Assembly: GCA_937901895.1 (NCBI GenBank)
Contig: CALGTD010000110.1
Location: forward strand, 13,445 to 77,444
DNA: 64,000 nucleotides
Direction of reading: 5' to 3'
Source: an uncultured Spartobacteria bacterium
GTDB taxonomy: Bacteria; Verrucomicrobiota; Verrucomicrobiia; Chthoniobacterales; JAATET01
Below are positions 16,924 to 25,582 of this stretch, piece after piece. The translations under genes were made by a program, and so were the position numbers. The notes beneath the pieces were generated by a model. That model was not told the DNA's origin, did not search any database, and saw only the letters and a program-made list of their open reading frames with translations. Position 1 is the first letter of the stretch. Each line of letters opens with the position of its first letter.

Positions 16924-18594
16924 ATGAAGCATCTCTGGCCATGGCTGCTGGCGCTGGTTTCCGGCGTTTGCATGGCGGTCACGTTTCCGCCGTTCGAGTT
17001 CGACGGCCTTGCGTGGTTCGCGCTCGCACCGCTGGCGGCAGCCGTCTGGTTTTCGCCGGACACCGGCCGGCTGCGCTGGCTGCGACTGCTCGGGCTGGGC
17101 TACACCTGCGGGCTCGCGTTCTTCCTGATCGTTTTCTTCTGGATCACCGAAGTGACACTGCCCGGATGGCTTCTGCTGGGGATGTATCTTGCGATTTATC
17201 CCGCGCTGTGGGCGTTGTTCGCCGGCACGGTCGGCCGCCCTCGTGAGACGGGAGGGGATCTCTCGGTCTGGACGAATTCCTTCAACAATCTCCGCCTCGC
17301 CTGCCGCTGCGCCGCCGCGTGGGTGGGGCTCGAATGGGTGCGGGGAACGCTTTTCACCGGCTTCGGCTGGAATCAGCTCGGGGTGTCGCAATGGCAGAAT
17401 GTTTCGATCATCCAGATCGCCGATTTCGCGGGCGTCGGCGGTGTCACGTTTCTGATCGTGCTGATGAATCTGATCGTCGTGATGACCGTGAAGCGCTTTT
17501 CGCTCGAGGCCGGACGCGGCAGGTTGCGCCCCCATTACGATTTCACCATTACGCTGGCGCTTGTGGCGCTCGCATTTCTCTACGGAACTTCGAAGTTCCG
17601 CGAGTCCGATGACGGGCAGGTTCCCCTGCGTGTTGCCGCCGTGCAGGCCAATATCCCGCAATACCAGAAATGGGATGCGGAATTCGAACAGCACATTGTC
17701 GAGACCTACCGGCGCCTGACGGACAATGCGATCGCGCTCCAGCCCGATCTTCTGGTGTGGCCGGAGGCGGCGACCCCGTTTCCGCTCATGCAGCACGAGG
17801 GCGTGCAGCGGGAGGTCGCCGGCATCCTCGAGCAGTTGAAGGCCGGGTTCCTGCTTGGAACCCTGAACCGTCTCGCGGTTGGTGATTTCAACGCCGCGGT
17901 CCTCCTCCATGCGAACGGCCAGTATCAGGTCTACCACAAGATGCACCTTGTGCCGTTTGGCGAATACGTTCCTCTGCGCGACGTCTTTCCACTCTTCGCA
18001 TGGGCGGTCGGAGACCAGGTTCCCAGTGACTTCGATGCAGGCGAGGAGCCGGTGGTGATGGAGACAAAGCCGCGTCCGGTGCCGATGACGGTGGACTTCC
18101 CGCCGTTCCCGAAATGGAGCGCCCTTTTTCCCGAACTCAAGGCAGAGCGCGATCCCGTCCGCCTCGCGCCGCTTATCTGCTTCGAAGACACGGTGGGGGA
18201 GGTTGTCCGTCAGTTCTCCGGTCGCGGGGCGCAACTTCTGGTCACGCTGACGAACGACGGATGGTTCCGCGAAAGCGCCGGATCCCGGCAGCACCTGTCG
18301 AATGCCATCTTTTCCGCCGTCATGACGAAGCTCCCGCTCGTCCGCGCGGCAAACACCGGCGTGACCTGCTTCATCGACGCCCGGGGGCGCGTGCTTCAGC
18401 AACTCCAGTCCGAAAAAGGCTCCACGTTCATTGAGGGTGTCCTCTTTGGGGAAATCTCCGTGCCGGCTTCCCCCCGCCGCACGTTCTACACGACCTACGG
18501 CGATCTCTTTTCGATCGCATGTCTCATCGCGGCTCTGCTGTCGATTCGGACCTGCTGGCTGGAGCCGCTGCGTCGTCACACGACCGAAAACTGA
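16924..18594 (+). CDS. lnt: apolipoprotein N-acyltransferase
   Basis: This encodes 556 residues from ATG 16924 (MKHLWPWLLALVSG); a TTG 20 codons upstream overlaps the previous gene and is less likely. The N-terminal half has several membrane helices. A nitrilase-like periplasmic domain follows with the complete Glu-Lys-Cys triad: Glu281 in VWPEAATPF, Lys339 in YHKMHLVPFGEYVPL and Cys419 in LICFEDT. Lnt adds the third acyl chain to the N-terminal cysteine of lipoproteins in the inner membrane, the last step before Lol export. Its presence marks a diderm cell and fits the several lipobox proteins in this window. It also has the usual TNDGWF motif. Confidence 0.96.
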   Translation: MKHLWPWLLALVSGVCMAVTFPPFEFDGLAWFALAPLAAAVWFSPDTGRLRWLRLLGLGYTCGLAFFLIVFFWITEVTLPGWLLLGMYLAIYPALWALFAGTVGRPRETGGDLSVWTNSFNNLRLACRCAAAWVGLEWVRGTLFTGFGWNQLGVSQWQNVSIIQIADFAGVGGVTFLIVLMNLIVVMTVKRFSLEAGRGRLRPHYDFTITLALVALAFLYGTSKFRESDDGQVPLRVAAVQANIPQYQKWDAEFEQHIVETYRRLTDNAIALQPDLLVWPEAATPFPLMQHEGVQREVAGILEQLKAGFLLGTLNRLAVGDFNAAVLLHANGQYQVYHKMHLVPFGEYVPLRDVFPLFAWAVGDQVPSDFDAGEEPVVMETKPRPVPMTVDFPPFPKWSALFPELKAERDPVRLAPLICFEDTVGEVVRQFSGRGAQLLVTLTNDGWFRESAGSRQHLSNAIFSAVMTKLPLVRAANTGVTCFIDARGRVLQQLQSEKGSTFIEGVLFGEISVPASPRRTFYTTYGDLFSIACLIAALLSIRTCWLEPLRRHTTEN

Positions 18595-18649
18595 CCGTCG
18601 AAACATCCCGCCTTGATCGCCTCCGGCGAACCCTTCAACCTTCCGTCCC

Positions 18650-18880
18650 ATGAAAGCCGTCGTTACCGTCATGCCCAAGAAATCGGTCCTCGATCCGCAA
18701 GGCGCCGCCGTCGCGCAGGCGATGGACCATCTCGGCCTGCCGCACGTCGGCAAGGTGCGCGTCGGACGCTCGATCGAGATCGAACTCCCCGAGGGCGCGA
18801 GCGAGGAAAAGCTCCACGAACTGTGCCGGGACTTCCTCTCGAACCCGGTCATCGAGGACTACGAACTGGAGATCCGATAA
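18650..18880 (+). CDS. purS: phosphoribosylformylglycinamidine synthase subunit PurS
   Basis: This encodes 76 residues (MKAVVTVMPKKSVLDPQG, then VGRSIEIELPEG and NPVIEDYELE), the typical size and sequence of PurS. PurS bridges PurQ and PurL in the three-subunit FGAM synthase used by bacteria with a short PurL. It is followed by purQ after 69 nt and then purL, the standard order. Confidence 0.97.
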   Translation: MKAVVTVMPKKSVLDPQGAAVAQAMDHLGLPHVGKVRVGRSIEIELPEGASEEKLHELCRDFLSNPVIEDYELEIR

Positions 18881-18949
18881 TCACGCAGCCGCAGGGCGCG
18901 CGGGGAATTTTCCCTTGGTGATCTCCGCGCCCTTCGTGGAGCATACCTT

Positions 18950-19606
18950 ATGAAATTTGCCGTCATTCAGTTTCCCGGGTCGAATTGCGACCAGGATGTG
19001 ATTCACGCGCTTCGCAGTTTCGACGGTGCGGAGGCGGAATACGTCTGGCACAAGTCGGAGTCGCTCGACGGATTCGATGCCGTCGTGGTCCCGGGAGGAT
19101 TTTCCTTCGGCGACTACCTTCGCACGGGTGCCATTGCGCGTTTCTCGCCGATCATGAAGTCGGTGAAGAACTTTGCGGCAAACGGCGGGGTCGTCCTCGG
19201 CATCTGCAACGGATTTCAGATCCTCTGCGAGGCAGGTCTGCTGCCGGGCGCGCTCGTGCGCAACCGCGACCTCCATTTCATCTGCGAGCATGTGAAGCTC
19301 CGGGTCGAAAATGCCGAAACCCGTTTCACAAAGGCCGCCCAGCCCGGTGCGCTCCTGAACATCCCGATTGCCCACGGCGAGGGGTGCTATTTCGCCGACG
19401 ATGCCACGCTCGACGAACTCGAGCGCAACAATCAGGTGCTCGTCCGTTACGACGGGGTGAACCCGAACGGCTCCTGCCGCAACATTGCGGGCATCTGCAA
19501 CCGCGAAGGCAACGTCTTCGGCCTCATGCCACACCCCGAACGCGCCTGCGATCCGCTGCTTGGCAGCACCGACGGCCGGGTCATTTTCCAGTCGCTCCTT
19601 TCTTGA
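18950..19606 (+). CDS. purQ: FGAM synthase glutaminase subunit PurQ
   Basis: This encodes 218 residues. It is a class I glutamine amidotransferase: oxyanion region VVPGGFSFGDYLRTG, nucleophile Cys86 in GICNGFQIL, and a C-terminal MPHPERA supplying the His and Glu. It hydrolyses glutamine and passes ammonia to PurL for conversion of FGAR to FGAM, step four of purine synthesis. It lies 17 nt upstream of purL. Confidence 0.97.
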   Translation: MKFAVIQFPGSNCDQDVIHALRSFDGAEAEYVWHKSESLDGFDAVVVPGGFSFGDYLRTGAIARFSPIMKSVKNFAANGGVVLGICNGFQILCEAGLLPGALVRNRDLHFICEHVKLRVENAETRFTKAAQPGALLNIPIAHGEGCYFADDATLDELERNNQVLVRYDGVNPNGSCRNIAGICNREGNVFGLMPHPERACDPLLGSTDGRVIFQSLLS

Positions 19607-19623
19607 GCGCTTCTTTTCCGTCC

Positions 19624-21858
19624 ATGTCCGATCCCGCCATCACTCCCGAGGTCATCGCCAAGCACGGCATCACGCCCGACGAATACGAGCGCATCAAGTC
19701 GATCCTCGGCCGCGAACCGAACTTCACCGAGCTCGGCGTCTTTTCCGTCATGTGGAGCGAGCATTGCTCCTACAAGAACTCGAAGCTCGAGCTGAAAAAA
19801 TTTCCGACCACCGGCCCAAAGGTGCTTGTGAAGGCGGGCGAGGAAAACGCGGGCGTCATCGACATCGGTGACGGTTGGGCGATCGCGTTCAAGATGGAAA
19901 GCCACAACCACCCGAGCGCCGTCGAGCCATTCCAGGGCGCGGCCACCGGTGTCGGCGGCATCATTCGCGATATTTTCACGATGGGCGCGCGTCCCGTGTT
20001 TTCGCTGAATTCCCTGCGCTTCGGGCCGATCGACGGCGACGATGCGGAGTCGAAAACGAACCGCCGGCTCTTCGCAGGGGTCGTCAGCGGAATCGCCCAC
20101 TACGGAAACTGCATCGGCATTCCGACGATCGGCGGCGAGGTCTATTTCGACGAATCCTACAGCGGCAACCCGCTCGTGAACGTCTTCAATCTCGGCATCC
20201 TCCGTCACGAGCAGATCGCCCGCGGCGGCGCCGTTGGCATTGGGAATCCGGTGTTCTATGTCGGCGCGGAAACCGGCCGCGACGGCCTCGCCGGGGCCGC
20301 CTTTGCCTCGCGTGAATTGACCGAGGAGAGCAAGGAGGACCGCCCCGCAGTGCAGGTGGGCGATCCGTTCCGCGAAAAACTTCTTCTCGAAGCCTGCCTC
20401 GAACTGCTCGCCAGCGGCTGCGTGGCCGGCATTCAAGACATGGGCGCGGCGGGTCTGACCTGTTCGACCTGCGAGACCGCGAGCCGCGGCGGCACCGGGG
20501 TCGAAATCGACCTCAACCTCGTGCCGAAGCGCGAGGAGGGAATGACGCCCTACGAGATCCTGCTCAGCGAGTCGCAGGAGCGAATGCTCGTCATTGTTCA
20601 CAAGGGGCAGGAGGCGACCGTTCGCGAGATTTTCGAAAAATGGGATCTGCCCTACGCGCAGATCGGCGAGGTCAAGGACGACGGCATGATGCGTGTCCGC
20701 GAGGGCGACCGTGTCGTGGTGGAAATTCCCGCCCGACAGCTTGCGGACGAAGCCCCGCTCTATTCGCGAGAAGCCGCGCCCAAACGCGAGATTCCCGCGC
20801 TCGATCTCGCGACGGTGCCGGAACTCGACCCGCTCGAGTCCCTGCCAAAGCTCCTTGCGCACCCCAGCATCGCCAGCAAGCGCTGGGTGTGGCGCCAATA
20901 CGACCACATGGTCCGCCTCGGCGCGACCGTGCTGCCCGGCTCGGACGCCGCGGTGTTTGTCGTTCGCGAGGCGGACAAAATCCTCGCCGCCGCGACGGAC
21001 TGCAACGCGATCTACTGCCGGCAGGATCCCCGCGAGGGCGCGCGCATCGCGGTCGCCGAGTGCTGCCGCAACCTCGCGTGCTCGGGAGCCGTTCCGCTCG
21101 CGCTGACGGACAACCTGAATTTCGGCAATCCGCACAAGCCGGAGAATTTCCTGCAGCTTCGCGAGGCCGTCGAGGGCATGGCCGAGGCCTGTCGTGCGTT
21201 CGATACGCCCGTCACCGGCGGCAACGTCAGCCTCTACAACGAGAGTCCGATTGCCGCGATCGATCCCACGCCGACGGTGGGAGTGGTCGGACTCATCGCC
21301 GATCCGAAGCACATCACGACCTCCGCGTTCAAGCAGGCGGGTGACGCAATCATTCTCATCGGCGACCTCGGCCACGAACTTGGCGCCTCGCATTACCTGA
21401 AGGTCTGCCATGGCCGCAAGGAGGGCGCACCGCCGTTGCTCGACTACTCGCACGAGATCGAGGTTCACAATGCCGTCCGCGCTCTCATCCGCCTCGGATT
21501 GGTCAGGAGCGCGCACGATTGTTCCGAGGGTGGACTCGCCGTCGCCGTTGCGGAATCCTGCCTCGCTGTGGAAGGCGCGCCGCTCGGTGCAAGTCTTGCC
21601 TTCACGACGAACGGCCTCCGTGCGGACCAGGCGCTCTTCAACGAGTCGCAATCGCGCATCGTCATCTCGACGACGCGAGGCAACGCCGCCGCCGTCCTGG
21701 CCCTGCTGGAGTGGCGCGGGGTTCCCGCCCGCCGTCTTGGCGAAGTGACGGACCAGGACTCGCTGACAATCACCGTCGACGGCCGCGCGTTCGACTGGAA
21801 GCTGGCCTCGTTGCATGAGGCGTGGGCGGAAACGATCGGCCGTTTGATGAGTTCGTAG
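19624..21858 (+). CDS. purL: FGAM synthase large subunit PurL (short type)
   Basis: This encodes 744 residues from ATG 19624 (MSDPAITPEVIAKHGITPDE), the usual length of the short PurL that needs PurS and PurQ. Motifs: MWSEHCSYKNSK, ESHNHPSAVEPFQGAATG, GGIIRDIFTMGARP, and GNVSLYNES in the second half. It is the ATP-dependent synthetase that turns FGAR into FGAM. A 957-residue open frame that includes this gene starts inside purQ, but the first 213 codons are purQ read in another frame. Confidence 0.97.
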   Translation: MSDPAITPEVIAKHGITPDEYERIKSILGREPNFTELGVFSVMWSEHCSYKNSKLELKKFPTTGPKVLVKAGEENAGVIDIGDGWAIAFKMESHNHPSAVEPFQGAATGVGGIIRDIFTMGARPVFSLNSLRFGPIDGDDAESKTNRRLFAGVVSGIAHYGNCIGIPTIGGEVYFDESYSGNPLVNVFNLGILRHEQIARGGAVGIGNPVFYVGAETGRDGLAGAAFASRELTEESKEDRPAVQVGDPFREKLLLEACLELLASGCVAGIQDMGAAGLTCSTCETASRGGTGVEIDLNLVPKREEGMTPYEILLSESQERMLVIVHKGQEATVREIFEKWDLPYAQIGEVKDDGMMRVREGDRVVVEIPARQLADEAPLYSREAAPKREIPALDLATVPELDPLESLPKLLAHPSIASKRWVWRQYDHMVRLGATVLPGSDAAVFVVREADKILAAATDCNAIYCRQDPREGARIAVAECCRNLACSGAVPLALTDNLNFGNPHKPENFLQLREAVEGMAEACRAFDTPVTGGNVSLYNESPIAAIDPTPTVGVVGLIADPKHITTSAFKQAGDAIILIGDLGHELGASHYLKVCHGRKEGAPPLLDYSHEIEVHNAVRALIRLGLVRSAHDCSEGGLAVAVAESCLAVEGAPLGASLAFTTNGLRADQALFNESQSRIVISTTRGNAAAVLALLEWRGVPARRLGEVTDQDSLTITVDGRAFDWKLASLHEAWAETIGRLMSS

Positions 21859-21938
21859 GAAGATCCCTCATTCGACCTTCGCAAAAATCGCAATAGCAAC
21901 CTTGCCGTCAGGTTCCTTTTCCGCTAAGCGGGCGAGCC

Positions 21939-22247
21939 ATGAAAGCGATCATGGGTGTTGGGTTGTTCGTATTCATCGTCACCGGCGGTGCTTTTGCGGC
22001 GGAGTCGACGGATCTGGAGGCAATCAAGGCCGAGCTGAAGCCGCTTCGAGTGAAGGCCTACAAGGAACCGGACGTGAAGGCCGCCCGTGAGAAGCTCGAT
22101 GCGGCATATCGCGAATACTGGGACGTCGTTCGCAAGGCGATGATTCGTCTCGAGCCCGACAAAAAGGCGCTCATCGAGGCGGACGTCGATTCCCGCAAGG
22201 CGAAGAGTGCCATCGCGGGCGAGCCTGCACAGAAGTCGACGGAATAG
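21939..22247 (+). CDS. small exported helical protein
   Basis: This encodes 102 residues. The signal peptide MKAIMGVGLFVFIVTGGAFA is followed by about 80 mostly charged residues predicted as one or two long helices (LKPLRVKAYKEPDVKAAREK). It has no cysteines and no recognised family. The ATG is preceded by a GGGCGAGCC stretch that is a poor Shine-Dalgarno sequence. It lies 80 nt after purL, with no obvious terminator between them. Confidence 0.6.
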   Translation: MKAIMGVGLFVFIVTGGAFAAESTDLEAIKAELKPLRVKAYKEPDVKAAREKLDAAYREYWDVVRKAMIRLEPDKKALIEADVDSRKAKSAIAGEPAQKSTE

Positions 22248-22265
22248 GCCGCGTTGCGTGGCGGC

Positions 22266-22847
22266 TTATCCGCCCACTGCTTCGCGGACGAGGTCCGCGA
22301 TCTGCGGGGACAGTTTCAAAGCCAGCGCGGCCTGCCGGACGTCCGGGCTCATTTTCCGCCAGGTCTTCTGGAGGATGTGAATGAATTTCTCCCGCGGATA
22401 GTCCGCGTGCTGGGCGGCGAAGGCCTCGATTTCATTTTCGAGAAACACGAGGCAGGCGGCGTCCTCGAGAACCTGCGTCCCGGGGTCCTTCATCAGTCCG
22501 TCTTTCGCGATCCACTTTGCCGCGAGGTCCGCGTCCGTTTCGGAGATGCCTGCCGCTAGCATCAGCTCCCGCGCGCGATCCGCCTGCTTTTCGTAAAGAC
22601 TCTTCCGCCATGCCAGATAGCCCGCCCTGCCTTCGGGGAAGGAAGCGCGCGGCGTCTTCCAGCGCTCGAGATGCTGGCAGCGGGCGGCGAGGCGCAGCAA
22701 AGCCGATGCGTCCGGCACCAGACGGGCCACCCATTTCTCCATGCGGTCGGCATATGCCAGCTCGGCGGGGCGTCCGTCGGACGTCGTGTTCGGATCGGCG
22801 GAATGCGCGGTGTCGATGGACGCGCGTGCGCGGTCGAAGGGATCCAT
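22266..22847 (-). CDS. DUF4202 family protein
   Basis: This encodes 193 residues. The N terminus MDPFDRARASIDTAHSADPN and later LAYADRMEKWVARL, AARCQHLERWKTPR, SFPEGRAGYLAWR, LEDAACLVFLENEIEAFA and KFIHILQKTWRKMS form the conserved pattern of DUF4202, an all-helical cytoplasmic family whose members often sit near glutamate or nitrogen metabolism genes. The conserved His and Asp/Glu residues suggest an HD-like metal site, but no activity is established. It converges with the previous gene (19 nt gap) and is divergent from the methyltransferase gene. Confidence 0.88.
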   Translation of the reverse strand: MDPFDRARASIDTAHSADPNTTSDGRPAELAYADRMEKWVARLVPDASALLRLAARCQHLERWKTPRASFPEGRAGYLAWRKSLYEKQADRARELMLAAGISETDADLAAKWIAKDGLMKDPGTQVLEDAACLVFLENEIEAFAAQHADYPREKFIHILQKTWRKMSPDVRQAALALKLSPQIADLVREAVGG

Positions 22848-22929
22848 GCGGGAAATTGTGCGTGATTGGGTGCCCGGGGAAAAGGATGAGGATTGTCGCC
22901 AATCTGCCCGGAGTCATACGCTGGCCGCC

Positions 22930-23679
22930 ATGGAAACGCGTTCCTTTGATGCGATTCACGACGAATATGCGTTCTTCATGGCGCACTCGACCGAGCCGTC
23001 CCGCTGTCGGGAGGAAATGCTCCGCGAACTGCGGGCCTGGACGCCGCCACAGGACATCCGCCTGCTCGACTTCGGGTGCAGTCGCGGCGAATTCCTTTCC
23101 GGCCTGCTTCGGGAGTGGGCGGTCCCCCGCGAGCGACTCGCCGTCACCGCCGTGGACATCGATGCCTCGGCGCTTCCGGCCGCTGCGGCCGCGATCGAGC
23201 CGTTTGCGGCGACAGTGACCACCGGAACGTCGCCCGGTGGCGGGGCGTTCGACGTGATTCTGTCGAATCACGTTCTCTACTACGTGCCGGATCTCGAGGG
23301 GACGATGAAAGGCCTGCGGGAGCGGGTGGCACCGGGCAGCCGCATGCTCCTTCTTCTCGGCGGGCGGGAAAATTGCCTGTGCGGCTTTTGGGATGTCGCG
23401 TATGGCGACGACGGCGTGCCGTGGAACCGTGCAGAGGATGTCGAGCTCGTGCTCCGGGAAAACGAATGGGATTTCGCGCGCATCGAGGTGCTCTCGAGGC
23501 TCGAGTTTCCGGACAGCCGTGAGAATCGCCTGCGCATTCTCCGGTTCCTGTTTTCCGATTCGCTCGGGAAATTTAACGTGGAGGCGCTGCTCGCACACTT
23601 CGATCAATACCGCGACGGCGATCGAATCGTAATCGACAATCGCGACGTGCTCTTTGTTCTTTCCGCCGAAGGAGGCTGA
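22930..23679 (+). CDS. class I SAM-dependent methyltransferase
   Basis: This encodes 249 residues from ATG 22930 (METRSFDAIHDEYAFF). Motif I is LLDFGCSRGEF, the acidic end of beta2 is AVDIDASALP, and motif IV is FDVILSNHVLYYVPDLEG. This is the Rossmann fold of SAM methyltransferases that act on small molecules. The C-terminal third is unique and gives no substrate clue. The start is 82 nt from the divergent DUF4202 start. Confidence 0.85.
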   Translation: METRSFDAIHDEYAFFMAHSTEPSRCREEMLRELRAWTPPQDIRLLDFGCSRGEFLSGLLREWAVPRERLAVTAVDIDASALPAAAAAIEPFAATVTTGTSPGGGAFDVILSNHVLYYVPDLEGTMKGLRERVAPGSRMLLLLGGRENCLCGFWDVAYGDDGVPWNRAEDVELVLRENEWDFARIEVLSRLEFPDSRENRLRILRFLFSDSLGKFNVEALLAHFDQYRDGDRIVIDNRDVLFVLSAEGG

Positions 23680-23683
23680 GCGC

Positions 23684-24016
23684 GTGCGCATGCGATTCGT
23701 CAGTCAGCCGATGCGACCCGAGGGGGAATCCTTTGATACGTCGCGAATGGGGGCGGGCGAGCCGGGGCTCCCCGCGCGGTTCCGCGTGGGGACGACTGTC
23801 TACGAAGTGGCGGAGGTGCTGGATCGCAGGCGCGAATATGGCGACTGCCGCCACGGCAGCGGGGAACGCTATTTGCGGCGATACGTCTTCCGGGTGCGGA
23901 CGACGGGCGGAGAAATTCTTACCATCCAGTTTCACCGCAGTTTCGACCGGCCGCGCGGTCGGTCCGCGGCGAGATGGTGGCTGCAGTGGATCGAGGAACC
24001 GGGCGACGGTCATTGA
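23684..24016 (+). CDS. small protein, possibly DUF6504-like
   Basis: This encodes about 110 residues. GTG 23684 has an AAGGAGG at 23669-23675 spaced 8 nt away; an in-frame ATG at 23690 is the alternative (108 residues). It starts right after the methyltransferase stop. The sequence RFVSQPMRPEGESFDTS, then GTTVYEVAEVLDRRREYGDC and YVFRVRTTGGEILTIQFHR, resembles a family of small cytoplasmic proteins with an R.RW..EVL-type core (DUF6504-like). That assignment is from memory and tentative. No catalytic motif is visible. Confidence 0.6.
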   Translation: MRMRFVSQPMRPEGESFDTSRMGAGEPGLPARFRVGTTVYEVAEVLDRRREYGDCRHGSGERYLRRYVFRVRTTGGEILTIQFHRSFDRPRGRSAARWWLQWIEEPGDGH

Positions 24017-24018
24017 CA

Positions 24019-24147
24019 ATGCCCGCATCCGGTGCTCCCGTTGAACCCGTGAATCCTCGTTCCACGCTTCGTCTCATCGACCTTGGCATGGCGGCCATCC
24101 TGCCGTCACGCAAGTCGATCGACGTATTCCACGGCGCGGAAATCTGA
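24019..24147 (+). CDS. 42-codon open frame, possible relic of a lipoate-ligase-like gene
   Basis: This short frame begins 2 nt after the preceding stop (ATG 24019, TGA at 24145). Its second half, LRLIDLGMAAILPSRKSID followed by VFHGAE, resembles the first residues of lipoate-protein ligase family proteins, which commonly begin with a LRLLDLG..S.LRSQ..YHG pattern. Only that N-terminal piece is present and the frame then closes. It could be a decayed gene, a functional small peptide or chance. The evidence is weak. Confidence 0.25.
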   Translation: MPASGAPVEPVNPRSTLRLIDLGMAAILPSRKSIDVFHGAEI

Positions 24148-24223
24148 TTCGTTCGTTCCGTCGCCTCGTTTCTCCGGCGACGTTCGTTTTCCGCGGCGCC
24201 GCCGGCTCCTCGAAGACCGGCCA

Positions 24224-25582
24224 ATGCAGTCCGCCATTCTCCATCAAAATCGAAAGACGCTCGCACTCGCCTCGCCGATCATTGCCGGCCAGGTGGGGCA
24301 GATGCTCATGGGCTGGGCGGACACCTTGATGGTGGGTCGCGTCGGGGTCGTGCCGCTCGCGGCGTGCGCATTCGCAAACACGCTGCTGGCAGTGGTATTC
24401 GTTTTCGGGTTCGGCGTGATGTCCTCGGTGACCGTGCGCGCCTCGCAGGCATTTGGTGCGGGCCGTGGCACGGAAGTGGTGCACCGCGCGGGCATTTTGC
24501 TCGGGGCGGGACTCGGAGCGGTTCTGCTTTGCATCCTGCTCGCGCTGCTGCCGGTGCTTCACTGGTTTGGTCAACCGCCGGACGTCAACGCCGCGGCGCC
24601 CGGCTACCTGGTGTTGACCGCGATGTCGCTGGTTCCGGCGATGATGCTCACCGCGGAGAAGGGATTCGCAGAATCCCTCTCGCGTCCATGGCTGCCGTTC
24701 TGGATCGTGCTCGGCGGGGTCCTGCTGAACGTCCTGCTGAACTGGATCTTCATCTTCGGAAAACTGGGCGCTCCTGCCCTCGGCCTCACCGGTGCGGGTC
24801 TCGCGACGTTCCTTGCGCGATGCGTGGCGGTTGCCGCGTTGATGCTTTGCATGAGGCGGTCGTCGTATTTTCGAAAGTTCCTCGTTCGCGCGGACGATGG
24901 ACGCACGATCGGTTCCGAACTCCGAGCCCTTCTGCGAATCGGTCTTCCGGCCGGCGGGCAGCTTCTCGCCGAGGTTACTGCGTTCGCGAGTGCGTCGATC
25001 ATGATGGGCTGGATCGGCGTCAACGCGCTTGCGGCGCACCAGATCGCGATCACCTGCGCCGCGACGACGTTCATGGTGCCGCTTGGTCTTGGAATGGCTG
25101 TCACGGTCCGCGTGGGCCAGACGCTTGGAGCCGGGGCGTTGAACGACGTGCGTCCGATTGCATTCGGCGGTCTCGGCATGGGCGTCGGCGTGATGGCGTG
25201 CACGGCGGTGGGATTTCTCCTGTTTCCGCAACAGATCGCCGGGCTCTTCGTGGCGGATCCGGCGGTGAGATCCGTTGCGGCGACGCTGCTCGTGATCGCG
25301 GGGATGTTTCAAATCGTGGACGGCGCGCAGATCATCATGATGAACGCCCTGCGCGGCCTTTCGGATGTGAGCGTCCCCATGGGCATCGCGGTTGGTTCGT
25401 ATTGGGGCGTGGCGCTGCCGACTTCGTGGCTGCTTGCATTTCCCGTGGGTCTGGGACCGCAGGGAATCTGGATTGGCCTCGCCGCCGGACTGCTTGCTGC
25501 GAGTGTGGCGCTTACCTGGCGGTTCTGGCGGAAATCCTCGTCAGCCCGTCTGGCCTCCGCCTATCGTGCCGCGCATGCCTGA
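24224..25582 (+). CDS. MATE family multidrug/toxin exporter
   Basis: This encodes 452 residues from ATG 24224 (MQSAILHQNRKTLALASPII). There are twelve hydrophobic segments in two homologous halves. Typical NorM-type sequence includes GQVGQMLMGWADTLMVGRVG near the first helices, NALAAHQIAITCAATTFMVP in the second half, and VRVGQTLGAG. MATE proteins expel cationic compounds using a Na+ or H+ gradient across the inner membrane. Its 3' end overlaps the next gene by 8 nt, indicating an operon with the phosphatase and acyltransferase genes. Confidence 0.93.
   Translation: MQSAILHQNRKTLALASPIIAGQVGQMLMGWADTLMVGRVGVVPLAACAFANTLLAVVFVFGFGVMSSVTVRASQAFGAGRGTEVVHRAGILLGAGLGAVLLCILLALLPVLHWFGQPPDVNAAAPGYLVLTAMSLVPAMMLTAEKGFAESLSRPWLPFWIVLGGVLLNVLLNWIFIFGKLGAPALGLTGAGLATFLARCVAVAALMLCMRRSSYFRKFLVRADDGRTIGSELRALLRIGLPAGGQLLAEVTAFASASIMMGWIGVNALAAHQIAITCAATTFMVPLGLGMAVTVRVGQTLGAGALNDVRPIAFGGLGMGVGVMACTAVGFLLFPQQIAGLFVADPAVRSVAATLLVIAGMFQIVDGAQIIMMNALRGLSDVSVPMGIAVGSYWGVALPTSWLLAFPVGLGPQGIWIGLAAGLLAASVALTWRFWRKSSSARLASAYRAAHA

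Noticed and set aside
16705..18852. A 715-codon open frame antisense to lnt and purS
   Set aside because: It is highly charged, motif-free sequence opposite Lnt, whose Glu-Lys-Cys triad is intact.
19447..21816. A 789-codon open frame antisense to purQ/purL
   Set aside because: It arises from GC-rich codon usage opposite purL. PurL has intact family motifs over the whole stretch and the antisense peptide has none.
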